A stretch of 64,000 bases of DNA from an uncultured Flavobacterium sp. (GCF_963422545.1 NZ_OY730245.1:62001-126000), one strand, 5' to 3'; numbered from the stretch's first letter, positions 26,719-36,575 are shown. Notes: generated by a model not told the origin, from the sequence alone. Translations and numbers: made by a program.

Positions 26719-28476
26719 TTATTTGATGTTTATTCCAAAAGGAAGCATTGCCTGAACACCTTTTTGGTTTTGAAATCTTTTTACTTGTTCAATAAGCATA
26801 TAGTTTTCTTCGCCAATTTCTTCTTTTATAAATGCTTCTTTAGATTGTGCAAAAGGCAGATTAGAAATCAGATCGTTGAATGTTTTGTCGTATTCCGGAT
26901 AGTTCTGTGTGCTGTATGTTGTTATTTTGGCGATTTTGGCAGCTTCGGCAATAGCATCATTTAAGCCTCCAATTTTGTCAACCAAACCAATTTTTAAAGC
27001 CTCAGTTCCTGACCAGACTCTTCCTTGTGCAATAGCATCAACTTGTGCAAAAGTCATTTTTCGGCCTTGAGCCACATGCGTCACAAAAGTATTGTAAATG
27101 TGCTCAACTCCTTCAAGTGTAAAAGCTTTAAATTTCTCATCAATTGGCACAAATGGGCTATAATTTGCTGAGTTTTCATGTGTTTTTACTTGTTCAGTAT
27201 TGATTCCTAATTTAGTTGCTAAAGGACTAAAGTTTGGTAAAATACCAAAAACGCCTATAGAACCTGTAATTGTATTGTTTTCTGCAAAGATTTTGTTGGC
27301 ATTACAAGCAATATAATATCCTCCAGACGCTGCATAATTACCCATAGAAACTACAACCGGTTTTACTTTTTTGGTGATTTCGATTTCTCTCCAAATCAAA
27401 TCAGAAGTCAAAGCATTTCCGCCCGGACTATCAATTCTAAGAACGATTGCTTTTACATCCTCATTTTTTCTTGCTTCTTGTAAAGAACGGCGCATTGAAC
27501 CTTCGCCAATTACGGTAACATCTCCTTCACCGCTTTGTATTTCGCCTTGAGCGTAAATAATCGCAATTTGATCTGTTGAGGTATTGCTTAAAGCAGTAGT
27601 GATATTGTTTTGAGTATAATCTGAAATCGAAATTTTATTGTAATCATCGTCGCCCGTTACTTTCAATGCTTTTTTAATTGCATTGTGATAGGTATCTTCA
27701 TAAGCGACAATATCAACCAAATGTTGTGCTTTTGCCATTTCGGGCGTTCTGGCAAGCAAGCCATTTGCAATCTCGTTTAACTTAGCAACAGGAATATTTC
27801 GGCTTTTCGAAATATCGTTTGAAACCGTCGTCCAGATTGAGTTTAGCAAGGCTGTAACTTGTTCTCTGTTAGCATCACTCATTTTATTTTCTAAAAATGG
27901 CTCGACAGCACTTTTGTATTTTCCGTGACGAATCACTTCCATATGGATACCTGATTTATCCTGAAAATCTTTAAAGAACATTACTTCAGACGAAAGTCCT
28001 TTAAAATCAAGGTCTCCCGCAGGATTCAAATAAATAGTGTTGGCAACAGAATTTAAATAATATTCTTTTTGCGAATAGGTATTGGCGTAAGCCCAGACAA
28101 ATTTTCCTGATTTTTTGAAACTTTCAAGAGCGTTTCTTAAATCTTTATATTGCGCTAATCCTAAAGAAGATTCATCGTTTAAGATCGAAATTCCTTTAAT
28201 ATTATCATCTGTTTTTGCGGCTTCAATAGCATTTATAACATCGGTTAAACCGATAGTTTTTTTCTCTGAAAAAACAGCTATCCAGGGATCTTTGTATTTT
28301 CCGGCATAATCATTTTGAATCTGTTTTAAATTTAATTCTATTACAGAATCACTTTTGGCCGACACAGACTCTTCTCCTCCGAAAATAGCTCCAATTAGAA
28401 TTACTCCAAAAAAGAAGACCATAATAAATACAAAAATACCAATAACAGTGGCAATTACATTTCCTAAAAACTTCAT
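26719..28476 (-). CDS. sppA: Signal peptide peptidase SppA, 67K type
   Basis: 585 residues. Membrane-anchored protease that digests signal peptides released after secretion. One N-terminal transmembrane helix (about 8-32). It is the long double-domain form: the catalytic Lys188 lies in HGKYKSAVEPF of the first half and the Ser384 nucleophile in NYAASGGYYIA of the second half, the split dyad known from E. coli SppA. LRIDSPGGNAL and TGSIGVFG are conserved. Operon with the downstream hydrolase and divergent from the folK fusion gene; TATATTTG (28527-28520) may be its -7 box. The 280-base gap to folK has no gene. Confidence 0.95.
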   Translation of the reverse strand: MKFLGNVIATVIGIFVFIMVFFFGVILIGAIFGGEESVSAKSDSVIELNLKQIQNDYAGKYKDPWIAVFSEKKTIGLTDVINAIEAAKTDDNIKGISILNDESSLGLAQYKDLRNALESFKKSGKFVWAYANTYSQKEYYLNSVANTIYLNPAGDLDFKGLSSEVMFFKDFQDKSGIHMEVIRHGKYKSAVEPFLENKMSDANREQVTALLNSIWTTVSNDISKSRNIPVAKLNEIANGLLARTPEMAKAQHLVDIVAYEDTYHNAIKKALKVTGDDDYNKISISDYTQNNITTALSNTSTDQIAIIYAQGEIQSGEGDVTVIGEGSMRRSLQEARKNEDVKAIVLRIDSPGGNALTSDLIWREIEITKKVKPVVVSMGNYAASGGYYIACNANKIFAENNTITGSIGVFGILPNFSPLATKLGINTEQVKTHENSANYSPFVPIDEKFKAFTLEGVEHIYNTFVTHVAQGRKMTFAQVDAIAQGRVWSGTEALKIGLVDKIGGLNDAIAEAAKIAKITTYSTQNYPEYDKTFNDLISNLPFAQSKEAFIKEEIGEENYMLIEQVKRFQNQKGVQAMLPFGINIK

Positions 28477-28756
28477 AAGTATATTTTTTTTATAAGTAGC
28501 AAAAAAGGTTGGTTTGTTACAAATATAATCTAAATAGAATTTAATTATGATACGTGATTTATCAAATATTTGTAATATTTACATTTTTGAATTCTATAAA
28601 TAAAGATAGATTATTTTGTAAGATAATGGTTATTTTTTATGTTAATTTAGATAAAAGAAATAATAAAGAGAGAGTTTTCGTCTCTTGAAAACTTCTGCTT
28701 CTTGCGGTAAATAATGTACTTAATTCTAAAATAGTTTTAGTTAATTTGCATTAATT

Positions 28757-29890
28757 ATGAAATCACAGCATCAAATCACGCTATCTATAGGCAGTAATCA
28801 GGGAGACAGATTGGCAAACATCGAAAGTTGTATTGCTTTAATACATCAGGAAATTGGTACTGTAATAAGGGTTTCAAGGCTTTATGAAACTCCGGCCTGG
28901 GGATTTGAAAGTGATGCTTTTTATAATTGTGCTTTGGTTTTGCATAGTACTTCATCTGCGCAAAAAATACTGAATCAGGTTTTAAAAATTGAAAAACATT
29001 TAGGAAGAATTCGATCGAATCAGGAAGGATATCAATCCCGATTAATTGATGTTGATTTGATTACCTATGATGATGAAATTATTGAGTCTGAAAAACTTCA
29101 CATTCCGCATCCTTTGATGCAAAACAGAAACTTTGTTTTATTGCCAATGCAGGATTTAAAACTGAATTGGAAACATCCTGTTTATCAAAAAACGATTTCA
29201 GAGTTAATTGCTATTTCGCCGGACGATAGTGTTTGTACAATAGTTCAGGATTTAAAGAATCCATTGCAGGAAATTCCGTTGGAAAGTTTTAATTATATTG
29301 CTTTTGAAGGAAATATTGGAGCTGGGAAAACTACTTTGGCGCACAAAATTTCAGAGGATTTTAATGCTAAAACCGTTTTAGAGCGTTTTGCTGATAATCC
29401 GTTTTTACCAAAATTCTATAAAGATCAAAATCGATACGCTTTTCCTTTAGAAATGTCTTTTCTTGCAGATCGTTATCAGCAATTATCAGATGATCTGGCG
29501 CAGTTTGATTTGTTTAAAGATTTTATTGTTGCCGATTATCATATTTTTAAATCCTTGATTTTTGCCAAAATTACGCTTGCAGAAGATGAATATCGTTTGT
29601 ACCGAAACTTATTTGATATTATCTATAAAGAAATGCCAAAGCCTGATTTGTATGTTTATTTGTATCAGAATTCAGAACGTCTGCTTCAAAACATCAAGAA
29701 ACGCGGACGAAATTATGAGCAAAATATTTCAACAGATTATCTCGACAAAATCAATAACGGTTACCTGGATTATATAAAATCTCAGACCGATTTGAATGTT
29801 TTGATTATCGATGTTTCAGAGCGCGATTTTGTAAAAAAACACGAAGATTATCTTTTTATTTTGAATGAAATTAAGAAGAAGATTGGGTAA
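28757..29890 (+). CDS. folK: Fusion: HPPK (FolK) plus deoxynucleoside kinase
   Basis: 377 residues in two domains. Residues 1-165 are 6-hydroxymethyl-7,8-dihydropterin pyrophosphokinase: SIGSNQGDRLANIE, VSRLYETPAWGF, LGRIRSNQEGYQSRLIDVDLI (given in parts) and HPLMQNRNFVL. It makes the pyrophosphorylated pterin for folate synthesis. Residues about 178-377 are a dNK-type kinase: P-loop GNIGAGKTT at 185-193, ERFADNPFLP, DRYQQLSDD and the LID arginines in NIKKRGRNYE. This half phosphorylates deoxynucleosides for dNTP salvage; the exact nucleoside cannot be told. Such fusions occur in Bacteroidota. No internal stop or frameshift. Confidence 0.93.
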   Translation: MKSQHQITLSIGSNQGDRLANIESCIALIHQEIGTVIRVSRLYETPAWGFESDAFYNCALVLHSTSSAQKILNQVLKIEKHLGRIRSNQEGYQSRLIDVDLITYDDEIIESEKLHIPHPLMQNRNFVLLPMQDLKLNWKHPVYQKTISELIAISPDDSVCTIVQDLKNPLQEIPLESFNYIAFEGNIGAGKTTLAHKISEDFNAKTVLERFADNPFLPKFYKDQNRYAFPLEMSFLADRYQQLSDDLAQFDLFKDFIVADYHIFKSLIFAKITLAEDEYRLYRNLFDIIYKEMPKPDLYVYLYQNSERLLQNIKKRGRNYEQNISTDYLDKINNGYLDYIKSQTDLNVLIIDVSERDFVKKHEDYLFILNEIKKKIG

Positions 29891-30084
29891 TGTGACAATG
29901 AGATAATGTGTCAATTAGATAATTAGACAATTGTTTATAAAATAATTTTTAATTAAGCCATTTAGTGAATTATCTCATTTTCTAATTTGAGTAATGTGAC
30001 AATAAGATAATGTGCCAATTAGACAATTGTTTATAAAATAATTTTTTAATTAAGCCATTCAGTGAATTATCTCATTTTCTAATT
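29888..30084. repeat. Tandem ~100-bp direct repeat with internal inverted repeats
   Basis: Two head-to-tail copies (29888-29991 and 29992-about 30084) share TAATGTGACAAT, GATAATGTG, CAATTGTTTATAAAATAATT, TTAATTAAGCCATT and GAATTATCTCATTTTCTAAT in the same order, with small indels. Each copy folds on itself (ACAATGAGATAAT against ATTATCTCATT). Unit 1 begins on the folK stop codon. Wording resembles the 6331-6409 hairpin. Confidence 0.88.
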
Positions 30085-30104
30085 GACAAATTTTCTAATT
30101 AAAT

Positions 30105-32303
30105 TTATCTTTTTAGCGAAAAATGTCCTCTCAAAACGGGTGTACTATTGTCGATTTTTAGTGCATACCAATAATCAGAAGCGGGTAGAGGAGTTTTGTC
30201 CAGAGTTCCGTCCCAAGTCATTTTAGAGGCATTTAATTGTGCAATAAGTTTGCCATAACGATCAAAAATAGTGACTTGCGCTTCAGGATAATTTTCCATT
30301 CCGGTTACTTCCCACACATCATTATAAGTATCATTATTTGGGGTAAAAAATGGAGGAAAAACAAGAACTACAAACATTTTTGTTGTGCCGGCACAACCAC
30401 TTTTTTCTCTTACAAAAGCAGTTCGTAACCCGCCGGGAACATCATAAAACACATTTGAATTCTGAAAATTAGAACCATCGACAGAATATTCAAAGTAATC
30501 TTGTTCTTTGGTAAGATAAATTACGACCCTTGTTCCGTTTACATCGATACGGGATATTTCAGGAACTTGACGGTCAGTAACTATAATTGTTTTTCGACTG
30601 GTACAATTTTGAGGAGCAGGACTTGTGATATCAACAGTATAGGTTCCGGCTTTTGAGATAGGAATAGTTTGTGTTGTTTCTCCGCTATTGGTATTCCATT
30701 TGTAGATCATTCCGGGAACTCCTGCGTCAAGCGTAATGGTTTGAAATTGACACAAAGCAAGTTCTTGATCGCTAACAACAGGTGGAGTATAAATTTTGAT
30801 ATCTATAGGAGTACGAGTAGTATTAATACAGCCATTATTGGATGCCTCAGCATAATAAGTGATATTTGTTGAAATTGTTGGAGTTGTAAAACTATTTCCT
30901 GTAAATAAGCTTGTGCCGCCAACAGATGATGTATACCAATTTATAGAGCCAATATTTGCACTAGCCTGAATGGTTTTAGATCCCGGGCCACAATTAGAAT
31001 AGGTTGATTGAGCAGCAACAGGTGTTGTAGGTGTTGTGTTAATTGTTGCTGTAACTGATTTTCGATTCGATTCGCAACCAGCATCTACATAATAAGTTGT
31101 GGTTGTATTTATTGTAGGAGTAATAAAAGAATTTCCTGTTGCCAATGCAGTTCCGCCAGTGGCTGTTGCATACCAACTAATAGTTGCTCCGGTTGTTGCG
31201 GTAGCATTAAATGTGAAAATTCCTGAATCACAAACCGCACTTGGGTTTGCAGATGGTGTTGCAATCGGAATAGTTATTTTTGTACTAGCCGCGATTTCTA
31301 AAGGAACTTCGCCGGGTGATCCCCCGTATTCTACAATGTAACCCTTTGGCTGATATGGGTCGCCTGGAATTAATGATCCTGTGTTGGACAAATCATTCCA
31401 GGAACCTCGTATTCCAATTCCGGGTTGTGTTATGTGAGCATAGTCTTCATTTCCTAGCTGGTTTGGTTCTCCAGTATTCCAAAAAGCAAAATTTGGACTA
31501 GAGCCATTTGCGACTCCATTCCAGAAAATAGTTCCGGCTTCAGGTCCGGTAACCCATTTCCAGACACCTTCCGTTTCGGCATCACTTCCACCAATCCATC
31601 CGCTTCCAGAGGCTTGTTCTCCACTTAATTTGGCTTCATCGGCTGATAAAAGAGTCGCCAAATATCCTTTAAGTCCGTAATAAGTACTTGCTTCTGCAGC
31701 AGCTTTTGCATCTGTCCAGGTAATGCCGAGACTAGGAACAAATAAATAAAAATGTTTTGTAGAAGGTAGATAATTAGCTTTGCCAATTGTGATAGAAAAA
31801 GTTTTCGTTCCAGAGGCCGCAACCGAAGTATTAGAGAATACGACATCTTTAATAGCAGCTTCTAAATCAGAATATAATACATCTATACCGGTCGGGCTTG
31901 ATAATGTTAGTTTTCCGGCGGTTGCGTCCCAACTCGTTATGATTGTTGGGTGTGCCGCAGGATTAGAAAGAGTTAATTTGTCTAAACCACTGGAGTAACC
32001 CGAAGAAACCTGAATATAAGCCGCTTGTGTTCCTGGTTCCAGAGGATCGTGAGTTATTGTAATACTGGTTACAATATTGATAGAATTTAGAGGGCAATAT
32101 AATTGATCTCCTGTAGCCTTAATTACGGGAGGAGTTACGGCAAAATTTGTGGTACTAATTTTTTTTCTGTCTGATTTTAAAGTGTCCTTTTTTACGACAA
32201 TAAAATCGTTATTTAAAGTTTTAATTTCTCCATAAGCATAGGATTGTATTAAGCTTAATGCAAAAAATAAAAGTGGTATTTTTAAGAAATTAAAATTTTT
32301 CAT
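30105..32303 (-). CDS. T9SS type B secreted protein with C-type lectin-like and Ig-like domains
   Basis: 732 residues. Signal peptide about 1-25 (LLFFALSLIQSYAYGE). About 185-335 is a C-type lectin-like domain (TWTDAKAAAEASTYYGLKG, WIGGSDAETEGVWKW, FWNTGEPNQLGNEDYAHI, WND). About 345-510 are two Ig-like/SprB-type repeats (TISWYATATGGTALATGNSF and INWYTSSVGGTSLFTGNSF are parallel copies). The C-terminus (about 645-732; FFTPNNDTYNDVWEVTGMEN, IFDRYGKLIAQL, WDGTLDKTPLPASDYWY) is the gliding-motility-associated type B sorting domain. Expected at the cell surface or secreted by T9SS. The lectin-like part may bind carbohydrate, by inference. Confidence 0.92.
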   Translation of the reverse strand: MKNFNFLKIPLLFFALSLIQSYAYGEIKTLNNDFIVVKKDTLKSDRKKISTTNFAVTPPVIKATGDQLYCPLNSINIVTSITITHDPLEPGTQAAYIQVSSGYSSGLDKLTLSNPAAHPTIITSWDATAGKLTLSSPTGIDVLYSDLEAAIKDVVFSNTSVAASGTKTFSITIGKANYLPSTKHFYLFVPSLGITWTDAKAAAEASTYYGLKGYLATLLSADEAKLSGEQASGSGWIGGSDAETEGVWKWVTGPEAGTIFWNGVANGSSPNFAFWNTGEPNQLGNEDYAHITQPGIGIRGSWNDLSNTGSLIPGDPYQPKGYIVEYGGSPGEVPLEIAASTKITIPIATPSANPSAVCDSGIFTFNATATTGATISWYATATGGTALATGNSFITPTINTTTTYYVDAGCESNRKSVTATINTTPTTPVAAQSTYSNCGPGSKTIQASANIGSINWYTSSVGGTSLFTGNSFTTPTISTNITYYAEASNNGCINTTRTPIDIKIYTPPVVSDQELALCQFQTITLDAGVPGMIYKWNTNSGETTQTIPISKAGTYTVDITSPAPQNCTSRKTIIVTDRQVPEISRIDVNGTRVVIYLTKEQDYFEYSVDGSNFQNSNVFYDVPGGLRTAFVREKSGCAGTTKMFVVLVFPPFFTPNNDTYNDVWEVTGMENYPEAQVTIFDRYGKLIAQLNASKMTWDGTLDKTPLPASDYWYALKIDNSTPVLRGHFSLKR

Positions 32304-32411
32304 TTTATAAAAGTATCAATTTTATAATAATAAAAAAATAAATGTCTATTTGTAACAATTATAGGTTTAATTTGTTGAAAAATAACATTTTATTGGCGTA
32401 AAATCTTTGTT

Positions 32412-32954
32412 TTAAATGCTTTTTGGCCAATTAAGTTTTTGGAATAAATCCCAAACTACAATTCCTGCACTTACAGCAATATTTAAGGAATGTTTGGTTC
32501 CTAATTGCGGAATTTCAATACAGCCGTCGCAAATTGCAACCGCTTCCTGAGCAACACCATAAACTTCATTTCCAAAAACCAGAGCATATTTTTGACCTTT
32601 CTCTACTTTGAAATCCTGAAGAAAAATGGCACTTTCAACTTGCTCAATGGCAAGTGTTAATACATTGTCTTTTTTTAGATTTTCAATAACTTCCAATACA
32701 CTTTCATGATGTTCCCAAGCTACAGTTTCAGTAGCGCCAAGAGCGGTTTTATGAATTTCTTTGTTTGGAGGCGTGGCAGTAATACCACATAGAATTATCT
32801 TTTCAATCAAAAAAGCATCGGCAGTTCTAAATACAGAGCCGATATTGTGTAAACTGCGAATATCATCTAATACTAATATTAGAGGAGTTTTATCAGATTT
32901 TTTAAAATCTTCAATCGATTTTCGGTCTAGTTCACTATTTTCCAGTTTTCTCAT
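32412..32954 (-). CDS. TrmH/SpoU-family RNA methyltransferase
   Basis: 180 residues, a single SPOUT domain lacking the N-terminal substrate-binding domain of RlmB. Three SpoU motifs are seen: LDDIRSLHNIGSVFRTADAF (motif 1 with catalytic-type Asn and Arg), YALVFGNEVYGV (motif 2) and IEIPQLGTKHSLNIAVSAGI (motif 3, SLNxxxA). It forms a trefoil knot and uses S-adenosylmethionine, probably methylating a ribose 2'-O in tRNA or rRNA. The exact nucleotide cannot be determined. A terminator and DUF1573 gene lie upstream on the same strand. Confidence 0.9.
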   Translation of the reverse strand: MRKLENSELDRKSIEDFKKSDKTPLILVLDDIRSLHNIGSVFRTADAFLIEKIILCGITATPPNKEIHKTALGATETVAWEHHESVLEVIENLKKDNVLTLAIEQVESAIFLQDFKVEKGQKYALVFGNEVYGVAQEAVAICDGCIEIPQLGTKHSLNIAVSAGIVVWDLFQKLNWPKSI

Positions 32955-32976
32955 TTGTGTTGTATTCAGGTCATAA

Positions 32977-33006
32977 AAAAAGCTTCCAAAGATAAGGAAG
33001 CTTTTT
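32977..33006 (-). terminator. Terminator between DUF1573 and the RNA methyltransferase
   Basis: Stem AAAAAGCTTCC (32977-32987) and GGAAGCTTTTT (32996-33006), eight-base loop. It lies 27 bases after the DUF1573 stop on the minus strand; the flanking A-run (32975-32981) is its T-tract. Confidence 0.9.
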
Positions 33007-33033
33007 CGATTATTTTATTTTGTTTTTCTCAGA

Positions 33034-33456
33034 TTAGCTTTTTACTGGATCTGGTAAAACTGTACCTTTAATAGTAAGTACTTTTGTTGGTTGTCCTTCA
33101 GCGTTAGAAGTAACCGTTACAGTTTTTGTAAATGCACCAACTCTGTCAGTAGCATATTTTACACCAATAACACCTTTAGCTCCTGGAGCGATTGGCTCTT
33201 TTGGAGTTGTTGGTACAGTACAACCACAAGATCCTTGTGTGTTTGTAATGATTAATGGTTTAGTTCCGTTGTTTACAAAAACAAATTCACGTTTTCCATC
33301 CGCATTATGAGCGATAGTTCCGTAGTCAATAGTTTCTGTTTCGAAAGCCATTCCAGCACCTTCAATTTTAGCAACTTTAGCTTTTTTAGTGCTTTGAGCG
33401 TTAGAAGCTGTAATTCCAACTACAGCTAACATAGCGATTAAGATTATTTTTTTCAT
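33034..33456 (-). CDS. DUF1573 domain secreted protein
   Basis: 140 residues with a signal peptide (1-20, LIAMLAVVGITASNAQ). The mature part is one DUF1573 Ig-like (ASPM-SPD-2-Hydin-like) domain: FETETIDYGTIAHNADGKREF, FVFVNNGTKPLIITNTQGSCGCTVP and VGAFTKTVTVTSNAEGQP, quoted here in sections. SCGCT is the family hallmark. Very common in Bacteroidota and highly expressed in some; function unknown. The next feature is a good promoter. Confidence 0.9.
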   Translation of the reverse strand: MKKIILIAMLAVVGITASNAQSTKKAKVAKIEGAGMAFETETIDYGTIAHNADGKREFVFVNNGTKPLIITNTQGSCGCTVPTTPKEPIAPGAKGVIGVKYATDRVGAFTKTVTVTSNAEGQPTKVLTIKGTVLPDPVKS

Positions 33457-33484
33457 CTTTTAGGGTCTTTATTTAAATTATTAA

Positions 33485-33513
33485 CAAATCTATATAAAAT
33501 TCTAATATGTCAA
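33485..33513 (-). promoter_or_regulatory. Promoter of the DUF1573 gene
   Basis: On the minus strand TTG (33513-33511), 18 bases, TAGATTTG (33492-33485), a full -7 match, 28 bases before the start codon. Confidence 0.65.
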
Positions 33514-33614
33514 CTTAAAAAAACCTTAAAATATTTTAATTTTTGAACCGCTTCAATATTCCTTTAAAATATTATAAATTCGCTGTCTTAATTTTTCATT
33601 TAAAATACAATAAT

Positions 33615-36221
33615 TTGGCAGCGAAAGAGAAAGTGGTGAAAGAAACACCCTTAATGAAACAGTACAACGAAATCAAGAGAAAATATCCTGATGCATGTTT
33701 GCTTTTTAGAGTGGGGGATTTTTATGAAACCTTTGGAGAAGATGCCATTAGAGCATCTAAAATCCTTGGTATAACCTTGACAAAAAGAGGTGCGGGATCT
33801 GAAACAGAAACTGCTCTGGCGGGTTTTCCACATCATTCTGTTAATACATATTTGCCAAAACTGGTTAAAGCCGGACTTCGTGTAGCGATTTGCGATCAGC
33901 TTGAAGATCCAAAAATGACCAAAACTATTGTGAAACGTGGCGTTACTGAATTGGTAACTCCCGGAGTTTCTTTAAATGATGAAGTTTTACAATCAAAAAC
34001 AAACAACTTTTTAGCATCAGTTTATTTTGCTAATAAAAATATCGGAGTTTCTTTTCTGGATGTTTCGACCGGTGAGTTTTTAACAGCTCAGGGAAATGCT
34101 GAATATATAGATAAATTATTGCAGAATTTTAATCCTAGCGAAATTCTGGTTCCAAAGAACAATAAAGGAGATTTTAGAGCCTCTTTTGGAGAAGATTTTC
34201 ATACTTTTTATCTGGAAGACTGGATCTATAAAGAAGATTACGCATTAGAGACTTTGACAAAACATTTTCAGACTGTTTCCTTAAAAGGATTTGGGATTGA
34301 AGAGTTAAAAGAAGGAATTATTGCTTCAGGAGCAATTCTGTATTATTTGTCAGAAACACAACATAATCGAGTACAGCATATTACGGCGATTCATCGTATT
34401 GCAGAAGATGCTTACGTTTGGATGGATCGTTTTACGATTAGAAACTTAGAATTGTATCATAGTTATAATCCAAACGCTGTTACACTTTTAGATGTTGTTG
34501 ACAGAACGCTTTCGCCAATGGGAGGACGTTTGTTGAAACGTTGGTTGGCTCTGCCATTAAAAGATAGTGTTAAAATAAAAGGGCGTCACGATGTGGTTTC
34601 CTATCTAAAATCAGATCCTGAAGTTTTACAAAATATTCAATATCAAATTAAACAAATTTCAGATTTAGAGCGTTTGATCTCTAAAATTGCTGCAGGAAAA
34701 GTTTCTCCTCGTGAAATTGTTTATTTAAAAGAATCTTTGGATGCTATTATTCCGATAAAAACCTTGGCTTTGGCAAGTAAGCAAGAAGCGGTAAAAGTTA
34801 TCGGAGACAGTTTGCATGCCTGTGATCTTTTAAGAGAAAAAATCAAAATAACTTTAAATCAGGACGCTCCCGTAGCGATTGCAAAAGGAAATGCAATTGC
34901 AAAAGGAATTAGTGAAGAATTAGACGATTTACGCGCTATTTCGACGTCGGGAAAAGAGTTTTTGGAAGGAATCGAAAAAAGAGAGTCTGAAAGAACAGGA
35001 ATTTCTTCTTTGAAAATCTCTTTCAATAATGTTTTTGGATATTATATCGAAGTTAGAAATACGCATAAAGATAAAGTGCCAACAGAATGGATTCGTAAAC
35101 AAACCTTAGTAAATGCAGAGCGTTATATTACTGAAGAACTAAAAGAATACGAAACAAAGATTCTGGGTGCCGAAGAAAAAATTCATAAAATTGAAAGTGA
35201 GCTTTTTGAGCAATTAATTGCCTGGATTGCTACTTATATTAAGCCAGTTCAAATGAATGCTAATTTGGTGGCGCAGTTAGATTGTTTGTGTTCGTTTACG
35301 CAATTGGCAATCGAAAATCAATATGTGTGTCCTGAAATTGATGATACATTTGAGTTAGAAATCAAAAACGGACGTCATCCTGTAATTGAAAAGCAATTGC
35401 CGGTTGGAACTCCTTATATTGCTAATGATGTTTTTCTGGACAGAGAAACGCAGCAAATTATAATGATTACAGGGCCTAATATGTCCGGTAAATCGGCTAT
35501 TTTAAGACAAACTGCCTTAATCGTATTATTGGCTCAAATGGGAAGTTTTGTTCCGGCTGACAGTGTACGAATGGGAATTGTAGATAAAATCTTTACCAGA
35601 GTAGGAGCGTCGGATAATATCTCGATGGGAGAATCTACTTTTATGGTCGAAATGAATGAGACCGCTTCTATTTTGAATAATATATCAGATCGTAGTTTGG
35701 TATTATTAGATGAAATTGGAAGAGGAACCAGTACTTATGATGGAATTTCAATTGCGTGGGCTATTGCTGAGTTTTTACATGAACATCCATCAAGGCCTAA
35801 AACGTTATTTGCAACGCATTATCATGAATTAAACGAAATGCATGAATCGTTGCCAAGAATTCAGAATTATAATGTTGCAGTGAAGGAACTAAAAGATACG
35901 GTTCTTTTTATTAGAAAGCTGGTAAAAGGCGGAAGTGCTCATAGTTTTGGAATTCATGTGGCAAAAATGGCGGGAATGCCTCAAATTGTAATTTTGAAAG
36001 CGCAAAAGCTGTTGAAGAAATTAGAGAAGAATCATTCAAGTGACGCCTTAAACGGAGTGAAATCTGCGGCGGACGAAATGCAAATGAGTTTCTTTAATTT
36101 AGATGATCCTTTATTAGAAGAAATAAAAGAAGAGATTCTGAGTCTTGATATAAATGCAATCACGCCTGTTGAAGCGTTGATGAAGCTAAATGAGATTAAA
36201 AGAATGTTGGTTAAAAAATAA
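33615..36221 (+). CDS. mutS: DNA mismatch repair protein MutS (probable TTG start)
   Basis: 868 residues when started at TTG 33615, giving (M)[18 protein letters not shown], which matches how MutS of this group begins; no ATG precedes the conserved domain closely. A longer in-frame TTG at 33543 would add a 24-residue hydrophobic stretch with no counterpart in the family. Domain I has the mismatch-reading FxE motif in [10 protein letters not shown]. The ATPase has Walker [14 protein letters not shown], the [12 protein letters not shown]alker B region, and [13 protein letters not shown]. MutS recognises mispairs and recruits MutL. Codon use is ordinary for the window. Confidence 0.96.
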   Translation: MAAKEKVVKETPLMKQYNEIKRKYPDACLLFRVGDFYETFGEDAIRASKILGITLTKRGAGSETETALAGFPHHSVNTYLPKLVKAGLRVAICDQLEDPKMTKTIVKRGVTELVTPGVSLNDEVLQSKTNNFLASVYFANKNIGVSFLDVSTGEFLTAQGNAEYIDKLLQNFNPSEILVPKNNKGDFRASFGEDFHTFYLEDWIYKEDYALETLTKHFQTVSLKGFGIEELKEGIIASGAILYYLSETQHNRVQHITAIHRIAEDAYVWMDRFTIRNLELYHSYNPNAVTLLDVVDRTLSPMGGRLLKRWLALPLKDSVKIKGRHDVVSYLKSDPEVLQNIQYQIKQISDLERLISKIAAGKVSPREIVYLKESLDAIIPIKTLALASKQEAVKVIGDSLHACDLLREKIKITLNQDAPVAIAKGNAIAKGISEELDDLRAISTSGKEFLEGIEKRESERTGISSLKISFNNVFGYYIEVRNTHKDKVPTEWIRKQTLVNAERYITEELKEYETKILGAEEKIHKIESELFEQLIAWIATYIKPVQMNANLVAQLDCLCSFTQLAIENQYVCPEIDDTFELEIKNGRHPVIEKQLPVGTPYIANDVFLDRETQQIIMITGPNMSGKSAILRQTALIVLLAQMGSFVPADSVRMGIVDKIFTRVGASDNISMGESTFMVEMNETASILNNISDRSLVLLDEIGRGTSTYDGISIAWAIAEFLHEHPSRPKTLFATHYHELNEMHESLPRIQNYNVAVKELKDTVLFIRKLVKGGSAHSFGIHVAKMAGMPQIVILKAQKLLKKLEKNHSSDALNGVKSAADEMQMSFFNLDDPLLEEIKEEILSLDINAITPVEALMKLNEIKRMLVKK

Positions 36222-36287
36222 TTTCAGATTTAAAGTTTAGGTTATCAGAAAGTTATGAAATAAGTGTAATTTTTTTTAAAGAAACGC

Positions 36288-36317
36288 TTGTGTAATTGAA
36301 TAAATGTCCTAAATTTG
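36288..36317 (+). promoter_or_regulatory. Promoter of the tRNA operon
   Basis: TTG (36288-36290), exactly 19 bases, TAAATTTG (36310-36317): a perfect Bacteroidota-type promoter, 53 bases before the first tRNA. Confidence 0.85.
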
Positions 36318-36370
36318 CACTCGCAATACACAACAAGTCAAGTATTGTAGTTCTTTTAAGAATTTGAAAC

Positions 36371-36443
36371 GCGAAAATAGCTCAGTTGGTAGAGCGCGAC
36401 CTTGCCAAGGTCGAGGTCGCGGGTTCGAGCCCCGTTTTTCGCT
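36371..36443 (+). tRNA. tRNA-Gly (anticodon GCC)
   Basis: 73 nt. Acceptor stem GCGAAAA pairs with TTTTCGC, discriminator T. D-arm AGCTCAGTTGGTAGAGC, anticodon stem CGACC/GGTCG with loop TTGCCAA (anticodon GCC), and T-arm CGCGGGTTCGAGCCCCG. CCA is not encoded. It is followed after 14 bases by tRNA-Leu. Confidence 0.97.
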
Positions 36444-36457
36444 CAAAACCATATTAT

Positions 36458-36543
36458 GCTCGGATGGTGAAATTGGTAGACACGCTGGACTTAAAATCCA
36501 GTGAACAGCAATGTTCGTGCGGGTTCAAGTCCCGCTCTGAGTA
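36458..36543 (+). tRNA. tRNA-Leu (anticodon TAA)
   Basis: 86 nt with a long variable arm, as in class II tRNAs. Acceptor GCTCGGA pairs with TCTGAGT (two G-T pairs), discriminator A. Anticodon stem CTGGA/TCCAG with loop CTTAAAA (anticodon TAA). Variable arm GAACAGCAATGTTC, T-arm GCGGGTTCAAGTCCCGC. CCA not encoded. Confidence 0.96.
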
Positions 36544-36546
36544 CTA

Positions 36547-36575
36547 AAGCCTCTTCTTTTGAAGAGGCTTTTTTT
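36547..36575 (+). terminator. Terminator of the tRNA operon
   Basis: Stem AAGCCTCTTC (36547-36556) and GAAGAGGCTT (36561-36570) with TTTT loop and a T-run to 36575, four bases after tRNA-Leu. Confidence 0.94.

Noticed and set aside
29888..30084. Direct repeats as a possible CRISPR array
   Set aside because: Only two units of about 100 bases, adjacent without spacers, and no cas genes.
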